A stretch of 49,603 bases of DNA from Granulicella sp. Lineage in GTDB: Bacteria; Acidobacteriota; Terriglobia; Terriglobales; Acidobacteriaceae. Of this stretch, positions 17,026 through 25,516 are shown piece by piece. The stretch covers positions 1 to 49,603 of the forward strand of contig JANYLK010000104.1 of assembly GCA_025357875.1 (NCBI GenBank), in the 5' to 3' direction. The position numbers and the translations under genes are program-made. Each line of letters starts with the position of its first letter. The first letter of the stretch is position 1. Below the pieces are notes generated by a model. The model was not told the origin of the DNA. It saw only the letters and a list, made by a program, of their open reading frames with translations, and ran no database searches.

Positions 17026-19513
17026 TTAGTTTGATGGTGTAAAAGCGGTCACGATGTGCTGATTCTCAATCAGAATCGGCTTCGCTCCGATTTGGACTGT
17101 AGTTTGGGAAGTCCCGATGGTAGTTGGAGCAACTCCGCTCAGAGGCTGCCATTGCGAGGTCCCGTTTTGGAAGTTGGACATTGTGCCGCCCGGCTCCGTA
17201 TAGGTGGGCAGCGTGTAGGTCGTATTTCCGCACACGGCCTTTTGCGCAGACGTGGAATACGAACTGCAAGGGAAGGTCACCTTTGTGTTGTCCCATACAA
17301 GTTCGCCAAAGTAGGTCAGGTTCGTGCCAGTGGATGTAGACTCTTCCAATTGACAAACGAAGATTCCGGTTGGAGGTAGACCACTGATGGCTGTCGGCGA
17401 ACAGTTGCCTGCGTGGCCGGTCGGGTTAGAGCATGTGCATGACTGGGCCGAACCGACAGACGCTGCAATAATTGCTCGTCGAGGTTGTGTTGACAGTGGC
17501 CCTTGCCTGAACCAGTTGTTTGCGACCTCCCAAGCCAGACCACCATTGCAGAGATATCCTCCTTGCGTGGCGGACAAGGTCGTGCAGGCATCGGTATCAA
17601 TGTTAGTTGTAATGGTTGTCGGACTCCATAACTGCCCGGGGCCGCCACCAGGATCACAAGGCGGGGACAGCAAACCGCTTGTGCATGTGTTACATGGTGG
17701 GCCGCCCGCGGTGCAACCATTGTTAAAGGCTGTTTGCGGGACTGTTCCGAAGTCCTCTCCGTACCAATCGATGGCTGTGAGCATGGGGTAGAACTGGGCC
17801 TGCAGAATGACGCTTCGCGCTACCGATGCTCCGTGCTCGTCACCATTCACGACGTTCGTACCGATTTGCCAGCTGTACTCGGTATCTATTGTTGGAGGAT
17901 ACCCTCCTAGTGCCGCGTAGTAGGAGTAGTACGGGTCGCAATTGGTGTAGTTTCCGCTGCCTCCAATACTCCCGTTGGGGCAAGGATTAGACCCACCATT
18001 GTTCAGAGTAAAGAATATCTCAGACCATGTCTGAGTGAAACCTTCTGGTTGAGGACAGTTGACCAGTGCCGTTCCGCCTCCGCCTGTTGCGGGTTCGTTG
18101 TAGCACCATTGATCTGCTTGGCCGGTTGGATCGGTTGAGGGTGCCGCGTAATAACCGTGGAAGCCAATCGCATCGAATTGATTTGTTGTCGTAGTTGTTC
18201 CGACGAACAACTCCGCCCCCCAGTGCCATAGTACTCATTTCGTTCAAGATAGTGGCCAGATATCCTGTGTAACTTCCCGGGCCTACTGTCGGCGGAGATA
18301 CGATTAGTGGGGTTGTACCGGTTTTGTTGATGCCCGTGTTATGGGCAACGGTTCGTACCACATGACCCATCTTCACCAAATCGTTCCCGCTAGCCGTGGC
18401 GCTGGAGTTGCCGGTACCATTATTGTTGGGGCAAGGGCTGGAACTCGAGCCTCCGCCGCCGCCATCACGATGGTCCCAATAGTTACAGTTGTTCGGCTCA
18501 TTGCCGATTTCTATGAACTGTAAGGACTGCGTCGTTGACATGTGATTGAACATAGCCTGCACGAGGTAACTAACATAGTTGTTCGGCCCGGTCCCATTTC
18601 CCAGTGCGGCAGCGCTTACGGAAGAATCGGCGTCCCAGGCCTGATTGCAGCCGCCTTCGGAAGGCTGCAAAGACAGGCCGACCGATGGCCCGAAGTTGAA
18701 TTCTGAAGCGCAGTCAACATTAGGGACCGCATAGCAGTGCAGATCTGTGCCATTGTACGAGGTGTGCAAGCCGGTGCAGCGCGATCCCTCAATACTCAAA
18801 AAATCAGGAGTCACTGCCAGAGTGAGCATCAGTGGAACGCCCCCATTTGAGCCGTTGAATTGGCCGACAAATTCATCAAACTGGTCTTTGTACCAGGAAA
18901 CTCCGTTCATAAGATTCAGGTTGTTCCAGTTCCATGTGTACGCGCAATTTGCGGGATTATTTGCCGCAATGGGATAGGTCGTATTTGCATAACTACTTGG
19001 AATACAAGGGTTCGGTGTTAACCCCGGCATACACCACAGGGCACTCCCGCCGCCGGTTCCGGTAGGGCAAATCTGTACTGCGGAAAACCCGTCAATCCCG
19101 TTCGGTCTCAGGCAAGTTACTGCCTTGCCATTGATATCTGTAGCTAGGGCGTTATTGGTTCCTTTGCCGCCAGTCGGCTCATCTGTCGGGGTTGGGTCGT
19201 AATTTGCTGCGCAACCGGATCCCGCAATAGGGCACCAGTTGCCATTGGGATCACATAGTTCCAAAGTATTCCAAGTAATGCCAGAGCCTAGGGTGCGCGA
19301 CCAGTTCACCTGCAGAGAAGCCGACGGGAAAGCGAAGCTGCCCCCATTGCATGGCGTGTTGGAAGCGCTGGAGATATCGCAATACTGGTTGAAAGACATT
19401 CCCCAGAAACCTGGCGGAATGGTGGATGTTTGGCCACCCTGCTGGGCGTGTGCATTTTGCTGGCCTGCTGTAAATAGACAAAGCGCAAAGAATAGACAGA
19501 CGAGTTTTTTCAT
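17026..19513 (-). pseudogene. Clan GH-A-like exported hydrolase, frameshifted paralogue
   Basis: Homologous along its length to the hydrolase part of the gene at 13958, but without the ASPM/SPD-2/Hydin-like domains. It starts MKKLVCLFFALCLFTAGQQ, a Sec signal peptide. The shared landmarks are FWGMSFNQYCDISS, SRTLGSGITWNTLELCDP, TPDFLSIEGSRCTG, LQFIEIGNEPNN (acid/base) and, after the break, DAIGFHGYYAAP, TIDTEYSWQ (nucleophile) and AIDWYGEDFG. The frame changes at a run of six C (six G in the sense strand) at 18216-18221. Removing one base reads MALGAELFVGTTTTT and joins the halves. This could be an assembly indel, phase variation or a genuine mutation. TTGACT and TACATT, next to palindrome copy 4, can drive it. 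Confidence 0.78.
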
Positions 19514-19946
19514 GGCGTAATCTCCGGTGGCGAAGCAACGGACGCTGACTTGCTATCCGGCTGGCTGTCAGGTTGAAAACGACCTCGGGGCAAAATGGGA
19601 GTCTCCAAGGCCATCTACGATAGTTCGGCGAGATACAGGCCTACATGGATACAACTCTGATTGAGACCGCTCGGGATGAAACCACTTCGGCTGCCCCATT
19701 CCAAGACAAGAGGCCCTTGCATAGAAGGCCTGTTTCGACATGTCGATAAGCAGGAAGACGAGGAGAACGAGGAGAACGCACCTTGCGCGCCTTCTCAAGC
19801 TTTGGCAGAATGTAAGACTAGGACTTGACGATAGTCAAGCGATTTAGTTAACTTTATTCAACAATTTTCACTGTCGTGTGAAGAGCCTGCAAGAGACGTT
19901 TCTTCTGACCTGCTAGAGTCGCTTTGTTTTTTCAGGAGCTTACACC
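19514..19946. other. Divergent regulatory gap
   Basis: A 433-bp gap between the divergent GH-A paralogue and sulfatase 2. It contains the degenerate palindrome at 19832-19850 and a leftward promoter. The leftward transcript would have a long leader of about 290 bases in which I recognised no riboswitch or gene. Confidence 0.5.
19809..19850. promoter_or_regulatory. Locus palindrome, copy 4 (degenerate), with leftward promoter
   Basis: TAGTCAAGCGATTTAGTTA at 19832-19850 keeps the left half well and the right half poorly. Leftward it offers TTGACT (19833-19838), an 18-bp spacer and TACATT (19809-19814). An additional inverted repeat, CTTGAC-GATA-GTCAAG at 19824-19839, overlaps it. The rightward promoter for sulfatase 2 is not clear. 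Confidence 0.6.
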
Positions 19947-21410
19947 ATGAATCGCATCAATCGAAGGTCGTTTTGTTCCAGTCTGACGGCGACCATGGCC
20001 CTGCATGCTCTGCCCGGGGTCGCCAAACAGTCGGGAGCGGCGAAGCCGAACATCATCTTTGTGCTTTGCGACGATCTGGGCTGGGGCGATCTGGATTGCT
20101 ACAATCCGCGTTCTGCCATCCCTACACCGAATGCCAACCGACTAGCAGGGCAGGGGATGCGCTGGACGGACATGCACTCCTCAGACGCCGTATGCACGCC
20201 CAGCCGCTATAGCGTACTGACCGGCCGCTACTGTTGGCGTACCGTGCTGAAGAACGGCACTACCGAAGGCTATTCGCCGGCACTCATTGAACCGGGACGC
20301 ATGACGGTTGCTTCCATGCTCAAAGCCGAGGGGTACTACACAGCCGGCGTAGGCAAATGGCATTTGGGACTGGGCAACGACAGGCGCGCAGACTACTCAA
20401 AGCCGTTGCATCCCGTGCCGACCGACGTCGGCTTCGACTATTACTTCGGCATTCCGGCCTCGCTCGACATGCCGCCGTATCTCTACTTTGAGAACGACCG
20501 CGTGATCGAACAGCCTACGTCTCAAACCGATGGAAGCACGGAACGCGGCGCATTCTGGCGCGCCGGCGACATGGCGCCGCATTTTGACTTCAAGCAGGTC
20601 GTGCCCACGATTACGAACAGAGCCTTGGACATCATCAAGCAGCGGGGTGCCGAACATTCGCAGCCATTCTTTCTCTATGTCGCGATGCCATCGCCCCACA
20701 CTCCATGGCTTCCGCTGCCCCAATATCAAGGACGATCGCGTGCCGGGGAATACGGCGACTACGTGGCAGAGACCGACGACATGCTTGGCCGAATTATGGC
20801 GCAGGTAGACGCTAGCGGTCTGGCCGGAAATACGCTCTTCATTTTCACGAGCGACAATGGCGCCGATTGGCGACTGGAAGATCAGGCACTCTATGAGCAT
20901 CGAGCTAACGCAGACTGGCGGGGACAAAAGGCCGATATCTGGGAGGGGGGGCACCGCATTCCTTTCATCGCGCGCTGGCCGGGACATATCCCTCCAGGCT
21001 CGGTTGCCAGCGAGCTTGGCTGTCTCTCCGACTTCATGGCGACGACGGCTGCGATCACAGGCACAAAACTTCCACAGGGGTCCGCGGAGGATAGCTTCAA
21101 TCAGTTGCCTGTGTTGCTGGGAACGACCCGCAAAACGTTGCGCGATTCGCTCGTGGATCACTCGTGGGACGGAATGTTTTGCATTCAGCAGGGTGAGTGG
21201 AAGCTCGAGTTGGGTTTGGGATCGGGGGGCTGGAGTTCGAAACCGGAACATGCCGACCCAGTCCCGGGCGGACCAAAGGGACAACTTTATAACCTGGCAG
21301 AAGATCCGCGCGAGCAGCACAATGTCTACCAGGAACATCCGGAGATTGTGGAGCGGCTAACGAAGCTGCTCGAAAAGCTCCAGAATCAGGGATACTCACG
21401 TCCGTTGTAG
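19947..21410 (+). CDS. Exported type I sulfatase 2
   Basis: A 487-residue arylsulfatase-type enzyme. The ATG is preceded by CAGGAG, and MNRINRRSFCSSL is a Tat signal. PNIIFVLCDDLGWGDLDCY has the metal-binding Asp pair typical of arylsulfatase A-like proteins. The formylglycine site is VCTPSRYSVLTGRYCWR with C83. GVGKWHLGL, PSPHTPWLP and IFTSDNGADW (metal site) follow, and the C-terminal subdomain has GQLYNLAEDPREQHN. CTPSRYS.LTGRY.WR is typical of exported sulfatases active on glycans. It forms a unit with the alpha/beta hydrolase gene 60 bp downstream and depends on the FGE encoded at 3.3 kb for activation. Confidence 0.94.
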   Translation: MNRINRRSFCSSLTATMALHALPGVAKQSGAAKPNIIFVLCDDLGWGDLDCYNPRSAIPTPNANRLAGQGMRWTDMHSSDAVCTPSRYSVLTGRYCWRTVLKNGTTEGYSPALIEPGRMTVASMLKAEGYYTAGVGKWHLGLGNDRRADYSKPLHPVPTDVGFDYYFGIPASLDMPPYLYFENDRVIEQPTSQTDGSTERGAFWRAGDMAPHFDFKQVVPTITNRALDIIKQRGAEHSQPFFLYVAMPSPHTPWLPLPQYQGRSRAGEYGDYVAETDDMLGRIMAQVDASGLAGNTLFIFTSDNGADWRLEDQALYEHRANADWRGQKADIWEGGHRIPFIARWPGHIPPGSVASELGCLSDFMATTAAITGTKLPQGSAEDSFNQLPVLLGTTRKTLRDSLVDHSWDGMFCIQQGEWKLELGLGSGGWSSKPEHADPVPGGPKGQLYNLAEDPREQHNVYQEHPEIVERLTKLLEKLQNQGYSRPL

Positions 21411-21469
21411 ATTCATTTGGACTAGTAGTTAGGCGCAGTTACGGAACAACACGCCGCACGGAGGACTTC

Positions 21470-22444
21470 ATGAAGCCATGGACCCGCGCATGCATGTGGG
21501 TAGTGTTTGGAACCTTCGGGCTGCTGGCTCAGGTACCCGGCGTTGCAGGGAAAGATACGCCTGCTCCTGACGTCTCTACGGCGATATCGATTCCGCTCAA
21601 CGTTGAAGTCGTCAAGGATGTGCAGTTCTGTACCGGGGGCGGACATCCACTGCTGTTGGATATGTATCTGCCTCGGAACTCCTCCGGCCAATCGATGCCT
21701 GCGGTTCTGTGGATTCATGGCGGAGGCTGGCATATGGGCGGGAAGGGCAATAGCCGGGTAGCGGCAGAGTTAGCGGCACGTGGGTTTGTCGGGGCCAGCG
21801 CGGAGTATCGCCTAAGTGGCGAGGCGCCTTTCCCGGCGGCAATTGAAGATACCAAGTGTGCCGTTCGTTACTTGCGTGCAAATGCGCAGAAATACGGAAT
21901 CGATCCCGATCGGATCGGCGTTGCAGGCTCGTCGGCAGGAGCGCATCTGGCCCTTTTGATTGGAACTGCACCGGCGTCCGCGGGCTTGGAGGGGACCGGG
22001 GGATGGGATGGTATACCAAGCCGCGTGCAGGCGGTGCTCTCTTGGTTTGGACCCGCGGATTTTAGCGCGGGACCAAAAGCGTTCGAACGCGGCAAGGGCC
22101 CGTCCATCATTTCATTCCTGGGGGGCACTCCCAAACAGAAACCCGCTAATTACCGAAATGCAAGCCCGGTCACTTGGGTCGCGAAGGGGGATCCACCGCT
22201 TCTAATGTTCCACGGGGATGAAGACACGACCGTACCTCACGATCAATCCGGCCGCATGGAATCGGCATATCGCAAGGCTGGTTTAGATGTTGAACTGGTT
22301 ACCGTGAAGTATGCGGGGCATGGCTTTAGACAGGCGGGCGATCAGCCGATTTCCCCCTCCTTTCCGGAGATACTAGAGAAATCGCTTGCCTTCTTTCGAG
22401 AGAAACTTGGGAGCCAGCCATCGGCTCCGGCCGCAAAGCGATAA
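21470..22444 (+). CDS. Exported alpha/beta hydrolase (carboxylesterase, BD-FAE-like)
   Basis: A 324-residue esterase of the hormone-sensitive-lipase/bifunctional feruloyl and acetyl-xylan esterase type. CGGAGGA precedes the ATG. A signal peptide covers residues 1-27. WIHGGGW (84-88) forms the oxyanion hole, GSSAGAH places the nucleophile at S155, HGDEDTTVP holds the acid and YAGHGF the His. Such enzymes remove acyl groups from sugars or aromatic esters. It follows sulfatase 2 on the same strand and ends 16 bp from the convergent amidase gene. Confidence 0.9.
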   Translation: MKPWTRACMWVVFGTFGLLAQVPGVAGKDTPAPDVSTAISIPLNVEVVKDVQFCTGGGHPLLLDMYLPRNSSGQSMPAVLWIHGGGWHMGGKGNSRVAAELAARGFVGASAEYRLSGEAPFPAAIEDTKCAVRYLRANAQKYGIDPDRIGVAGSSAGAHLALLIGTAPASAGLEGTGGWDGIPSRVQAVLSWFGPADFSAGPKAFERGKGPSIISFLGGTPKQKPANYRNASPVTWVAKGDPPLLMFHGDEDTTVPHDQSGRMESAYRKAGLDVELVTVKYAGHGFRQAGDQPISPSFPEILEKSLAFFREKLGSQPSAPAAKR

Positions 22445-22460
22445 CGCCGGATCTACTTCG

Positions 22461-23834
22461 TCACTTGGGATAGCCATGAATCGCCAGACCGGTGCGGGCG
22501 AGTGCCGCTTCAATGCACGCACCGATACGCAATAGCCTCTGGTCATGTCCACCCGGCGCAGCAATCATCAGGCCGACGGGGGCTTGGCCAGGCGGATTGC
22601 ACGGGATGGAGATCGCGCAGCCATCTATGAAATTGATAACGCTTGGATTCCTCAACATGGCGGCGTTCTCTTTGAAGTAAGCGGTGTCGCTCGACTCCAA
22701 CTCCGCTATTGATGGAGCTGTGTGGGGTACCGTCGGCATCAACCACACATCGAAGCCGGCAAAAGCATGTTCGGCAGAAGCAATCATGCTGGAGCGAGCG
22801 GACGTCAGGCGGTCATAATTCTTCTTCGAGATCTCTCTGCCGCGAAGAATACGCGAGAGTACCCTGGGATCGTAGCGCTCACTGCGCGACTCAATCCATT
22901 CACGATGATGGCGATAGGACTCTGCCGCAGCTAGCCCACCATCAGCGTTGATCTGCGGAATCTGTGGGAGCGACTCCCAGTTTGCCTCTCGCAACTCCGC
23001 ACCTGCGTCCGAGAGAGTCTTGAGTGCGTTGTCGAAACAGCGCGCTACGTTTTCGCCCAGATCATCTAGCACATAGCCTTGCAGTATCCCGAGACGTATG
23101 GAGGTCAGACTTAGATCTGTCGTCTGTGTATGAGTCTCGCTGCTTAGTACGGAATCGAGCAGAGAACAGCATGCCACAGTCAGAGCAATCGAACCAACTG
23201 AGTCGAGGCTTCTGGAGAGCTCGAATACACCTTCCAGTGGAACCCGACGTGCGGTCGGTTTGAAGCCGGTCAGTCCACAAAGTGCCGCGGGAATTCGCAC
23301 CGAGCCTCCTGTGTCCGTCCCAATCGCGGCTACTGCCATGCCGTCGGAGACGGACACGGCAGCCCCCGAGGATGATCCCCCAGGGATGCGACCAAGTGCT
23401 CGGTCGTATGGATTTCGTGGCGTGCCAAAGTGCGGATTTAATCCGAGGCCAGAATACGCGAACTCCGTCATATTGGTTCGCCCGATCAGGATCGCGCCAG
23501 CTTCCCGCAATCGCTTTATGACTGCGGCATCCTGTCTCGCCGGCGCTGCGTTGTCGAGGACGCTCGAACCCGCCGTTGTTGTCTCTCCCCCAACGTCGAA
23601 TAGATCCTTGATCGAGATGGGAAGGCCCATAAGTGGGCCTGTGTTGATGCCCGATCGTCGCAGTTGATCGGAGCGTTCGGACGCACCCAGTGCTGAGTTT
23701 TCGTAAAGCCCTACGAATGTGCGAGTGCCTTCGCCGGTGGGCTCAGTTGCAGCGTCGAGACACTCCTCCACCAAGCGACGGCTCGTAGTGTGACCCGCCG
23801 CAAGTGCCGACAGATGCTCAACTAGTGTTCGCAA
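22461..23834 (-). CDS. Amidase-signature family hydrolase
   Basis: Hydrolyses amides by the Ser-cisSer-Lys triad. The 457-residue protein shows GLPISIKDLFDV (K76), PGGSSSGAAVSV (S155/S156) and GTDTGGSVRIPAALCGLTGFKPT (S178 as the nucleophile), all in the correct order, and has the usual length. It lacks a signal peptide, so it is cytoplasmic. The apparent start is TTG, three bases after the cupin stop. It is the last gene of the five-gene operon that starts with the flavin monooxygenase. A ring-hydroxylated amide would be a logical substrate, but this is inferred only from the neighbours. Confidence 0.93.
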   Translation of the reverse strand: MRTLVEHLSALAAGHTTSRRLVEECLDAATEPTGEGTRTFVGLYENSALGASERSDQLRRSGINTGPLMGLPISIKDLFDVGGETTTAGSSVLDNAAPARQDAAVIKRLREAGAILIGRTNMTEFAYSGLGLNPHFGTPRNPYDRALGRIPGGSSSGAAVSVSDGMAVAAIGTDTGGSVRIPAALCGLTGFKPTARRVPLEGVFELSRSLDSVGSIALTVACCSLLDSVLSSETHTQTTDLSLTSIRLGILQGYVLDDLGENVARCFDNALKTLSDAGAELREANWESLPQIPQINADGGLAAAESYRHHREWIESRSERYDPRVLSRILRGREISKKNYDRLTSARSSMIASAEHAFAGFDVWLMPTVPHTAPSIAELESSDTAYFKENAAMLRNPSVINFIDGCAISIPCNPPGQAPVGLMIAAPGGHDQRLLRIGACIEAALARTGLAIHGYPK

Positions 23835-23837
23835 CGG

Positions 23838-24236
23838 TCATCCAATTGCAGCCTCTTCGCTCTCATCGTATAGGTGGGTTTCAAGCAGTAGGCAGCCACC
23901 TTCTGACTTGAAGGGTCCATGCAATGTGCCGGGTGGCCGGCAGGCATAGGTATGCGGGCCAAACTTTTCGCCGCCATTTCCATGAGCATCATTTCCCACG
24001 ATCAAGTCGCCGGAAATAAGATAGACCTCCTCCCAGTAGTCGTGCACGAAGGGCGCGGTGGTGTAGGCACCAGGTGTGAACCGCAGGTGTCGCGTGCGGT
24101 ATCCACGTTTGTTGTTTTCATCGAGTGAACCGGCGAGAATCTGCTGCTGTATACCGTCGGGATAGCCGCGTGGCGTCTCCCACCCGTGATCCAGATCAAC
24201 CGCGTGAAATTCCTTGTGTTCCTTCGATATAGGCAT
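23838..24236 (-). CDS. Single-domain cupin protein
   Basis: A 132-residue cytoplasmic cupin. AAGGAG lies upstream of the ATG. FVHDYWEEVYLISGDLIVG is cupin motif 1 in a slightly altered form (H...E...G), and CRPPGTLHGPF is motif 2 with the second metal His. Small cupins of this kind may be dioxygenases, decarboxylases, isomerases or sensors, and the sequence does not decide among them. Its place between an amidase and a DUF2848 gene in a hydroxylase operon suggests a step after ring hydroxylation. Confidence 0.8.
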   Translation of the reverse strand: MPISKEHKEFHAVDLDHGWETPRGYPDGIQQQILAGSLDENNKRGYRTRHLRFTPGAYTTAPFVHDYWEEVYLISGDLIVGNDAHGNGGEKFGPHTYACRPPGTLHGPFKSEGGCLLLETHLYDESEEAAIG

Positions 24237-24245
24237 GAGTGCTCC

Positions 24246-24962
24246 TTAATCAGCAAAGGCCATGCTGCGAATGCTATAGGCGTGGCTTAGTTGGCGCCCT
24301 CGAATCGGATCATCAAGCTCTATCTCGAACAGCTCGCCGCCGCTGACGGGCCCAATCACCGGCAATGTCCCCCCGAACATGACCGTTCCGTCAGTCAATG
24401 GGCCATAGAGCGCAGTGTAACGGTCCGTCAGATCGGAGGGCGTTAGCATTTTGTTGACGCTTCCTTCCTGATACGGTCGCCGTGCGCCATCGCACGTAAC
24501 CCAAGAACGAAGGATCAGGCTATCCCAGTGCTCCATCACCTCCCGCATGGGCCAGATAACTTTCCCGAGGGGCTTCGGGCACACCTGCTTGGAGACGGTC
24601 ACGCCATAGGCTTCCACTTTGCGATCGGTATGGTCGGACCCGACTCCGAAAAAGAGTCCCTCGGTCAAATACAGCAGGACGAACTCCACTTCGCCGCTGG
24701 TGTCCGTGCCTGCCACATCCACTCGCGAATCAGTAGTCAAGAGGTTGGTGCCCACTCTATAAAATGTTGGCGTCGTTCGAGGGCGCGGAACGCCGATTGC
24801 TTCGAGCTCAGCGATATGATGTTCGACGACAGCAGAGTCTCGACCGGTCCAGCCGGCAATGATCAGATTATGTACAGGCACGGAGAGGCGAATTCCGCTG
24901 CAGTCGAATTGCAACCGCGGCTCATCCGGTAGAGCCTGCACACTGCGGTGAACCTGCTGCAT
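24246..24962 (-). CDS. DUF2848-family protein (FAH-like), function unknown
   Basis: A 238-residue protein that matches the DUF2848 family in my recollection: NLIIAGWTGRDSAVVEHHIAEL, GVPRPRTTPTFYRV, then FFGVGSDHTDRKVEAYGVTVSKQ, CPKPLGKVIWP, HWDSLILRSW and YQEGSV. The last part (GTVMFGGTLPVIGPVSGGELFEIELDDP) resembles fumarylacetoacetase-fold hydrolases, which act on acylpyruvates and related ring-fission products with a divalent metal. No experimentally proven reaction is known to me. Spacing to both neighbours is under 10 bp, so it is translated with the monooxygenase pair and the cupin. Confidence 0.82.
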   Translation of the reverse strand: MQQVHRSVQALPDEPRLQFDCSGIRLSVPVHNLIIAGWTGRDSAVVEHHIAELEAIGVPRPRTTPTFYRVGTNLLTTDSRVDVAGTDTSGEVEFVLLYLTEGLFFGVGSDHTDRKVEAYGVTVSKQVCPKPLGKVIWPMREVMEHWDSLILRSWVTCDGARRPYQEGSVNKMLTPSDLTDRYTALYGPLTDGTVMFGGTLPVIGPVSGGELFEIELDDPIRGRQLSHAYSIRSMAFAD

Positions 24963-24964
24963 CG

Positions 24965-25513
24965 CTAGCCCCAGCCTCCGACTGCAAGTTCAGCAAGCGA
25001 AGAATCCGGTTGAGGCATTTTGCTCCATGGGTCGCGCACATGTGTTCCATAAGCTCCGCGATAGAACAGGAGGGGATCAGTAGTCTCTTGCAGGTGAAAT
25101 CTGATGACCTCGCAGAGAAAGATCAGGTGGTCTCCCCCATCGATCTCGGACCGCTTTCTGCATTCCAAGTGCGCCAGCGAACTCTTGAAGAGGGCGCAAC
25201 CATTATCTGCGCAGAAGTGATCTGCCTCCGTCCATACTGCACTGGATGGCTTCGCAAACATATTTGAAAGCGTCTGTTGGCCGCGGCTCAGTATATTGAC
25301 AGCAATATCTCCAGCCTCTTGAAAGCTCGCCAGGACATTGGCGGTGCGAGCGAGCGAAAACAAAATGAGCGGAGGATCCAGCGAAACCGATGCAAATGAG
25401 TTGACGGTAACGCCAATTCTTGAATTTGTTCTGGTGCGAGTAGTAATAACGGTAACACCAGTTGCGTAGCAACCCAGAACTTTGCGCAGCTGCCGGCTAT
25501 CGGTCTGAGACAT
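24965..25513 (-). CDS. Flavin reductase, small component of the monooxygenase
   Basis: An HpaC/flavin-reductase-domain protein of 182 residues that supplies reduced flavin to the neighbouring two-component monooxygenase. Landmarks are LGCYATGVTVITT, GVTVNSFASVSLDPPLILFSL, DIAVNILSRGQQTLSNMFA, GDHLIFLCEV and DPLLFYRGAYG, all typical of the family. AAAGGATGA overlaps the end of the preceding gene and gives the ribosome site, with three bases between genes. The pairing with the HpaB-like gene directly upstream makes the function nearly certain. Confidence 0.93.
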   Translation of the reverse strand: MSQTDSRQLRKVLGCYATGVTVITTRTRTNSRIGVTVNSFASVSLDPPLILFSLARTANVLASFQEAGDIAVNILSRGQQTLSNMFAKPSSAVWTEADHFCADNGCALFKSSLAHLECRKRSEIDGGDHLIFLCEVIRFHLQETTDPLLFYRGAYGTHVRDPWSKMPQPDSSLAELAVGGWG

Positions 25514-25516
25514 GAC

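Noticed and set aside
20397-21338. Long minus-strand open frame of 313 codons inside sulfatase 2
   Set aside because: It is antisense to a gene with clear motifs, has no recognisable domain and reflects high GC codon use.
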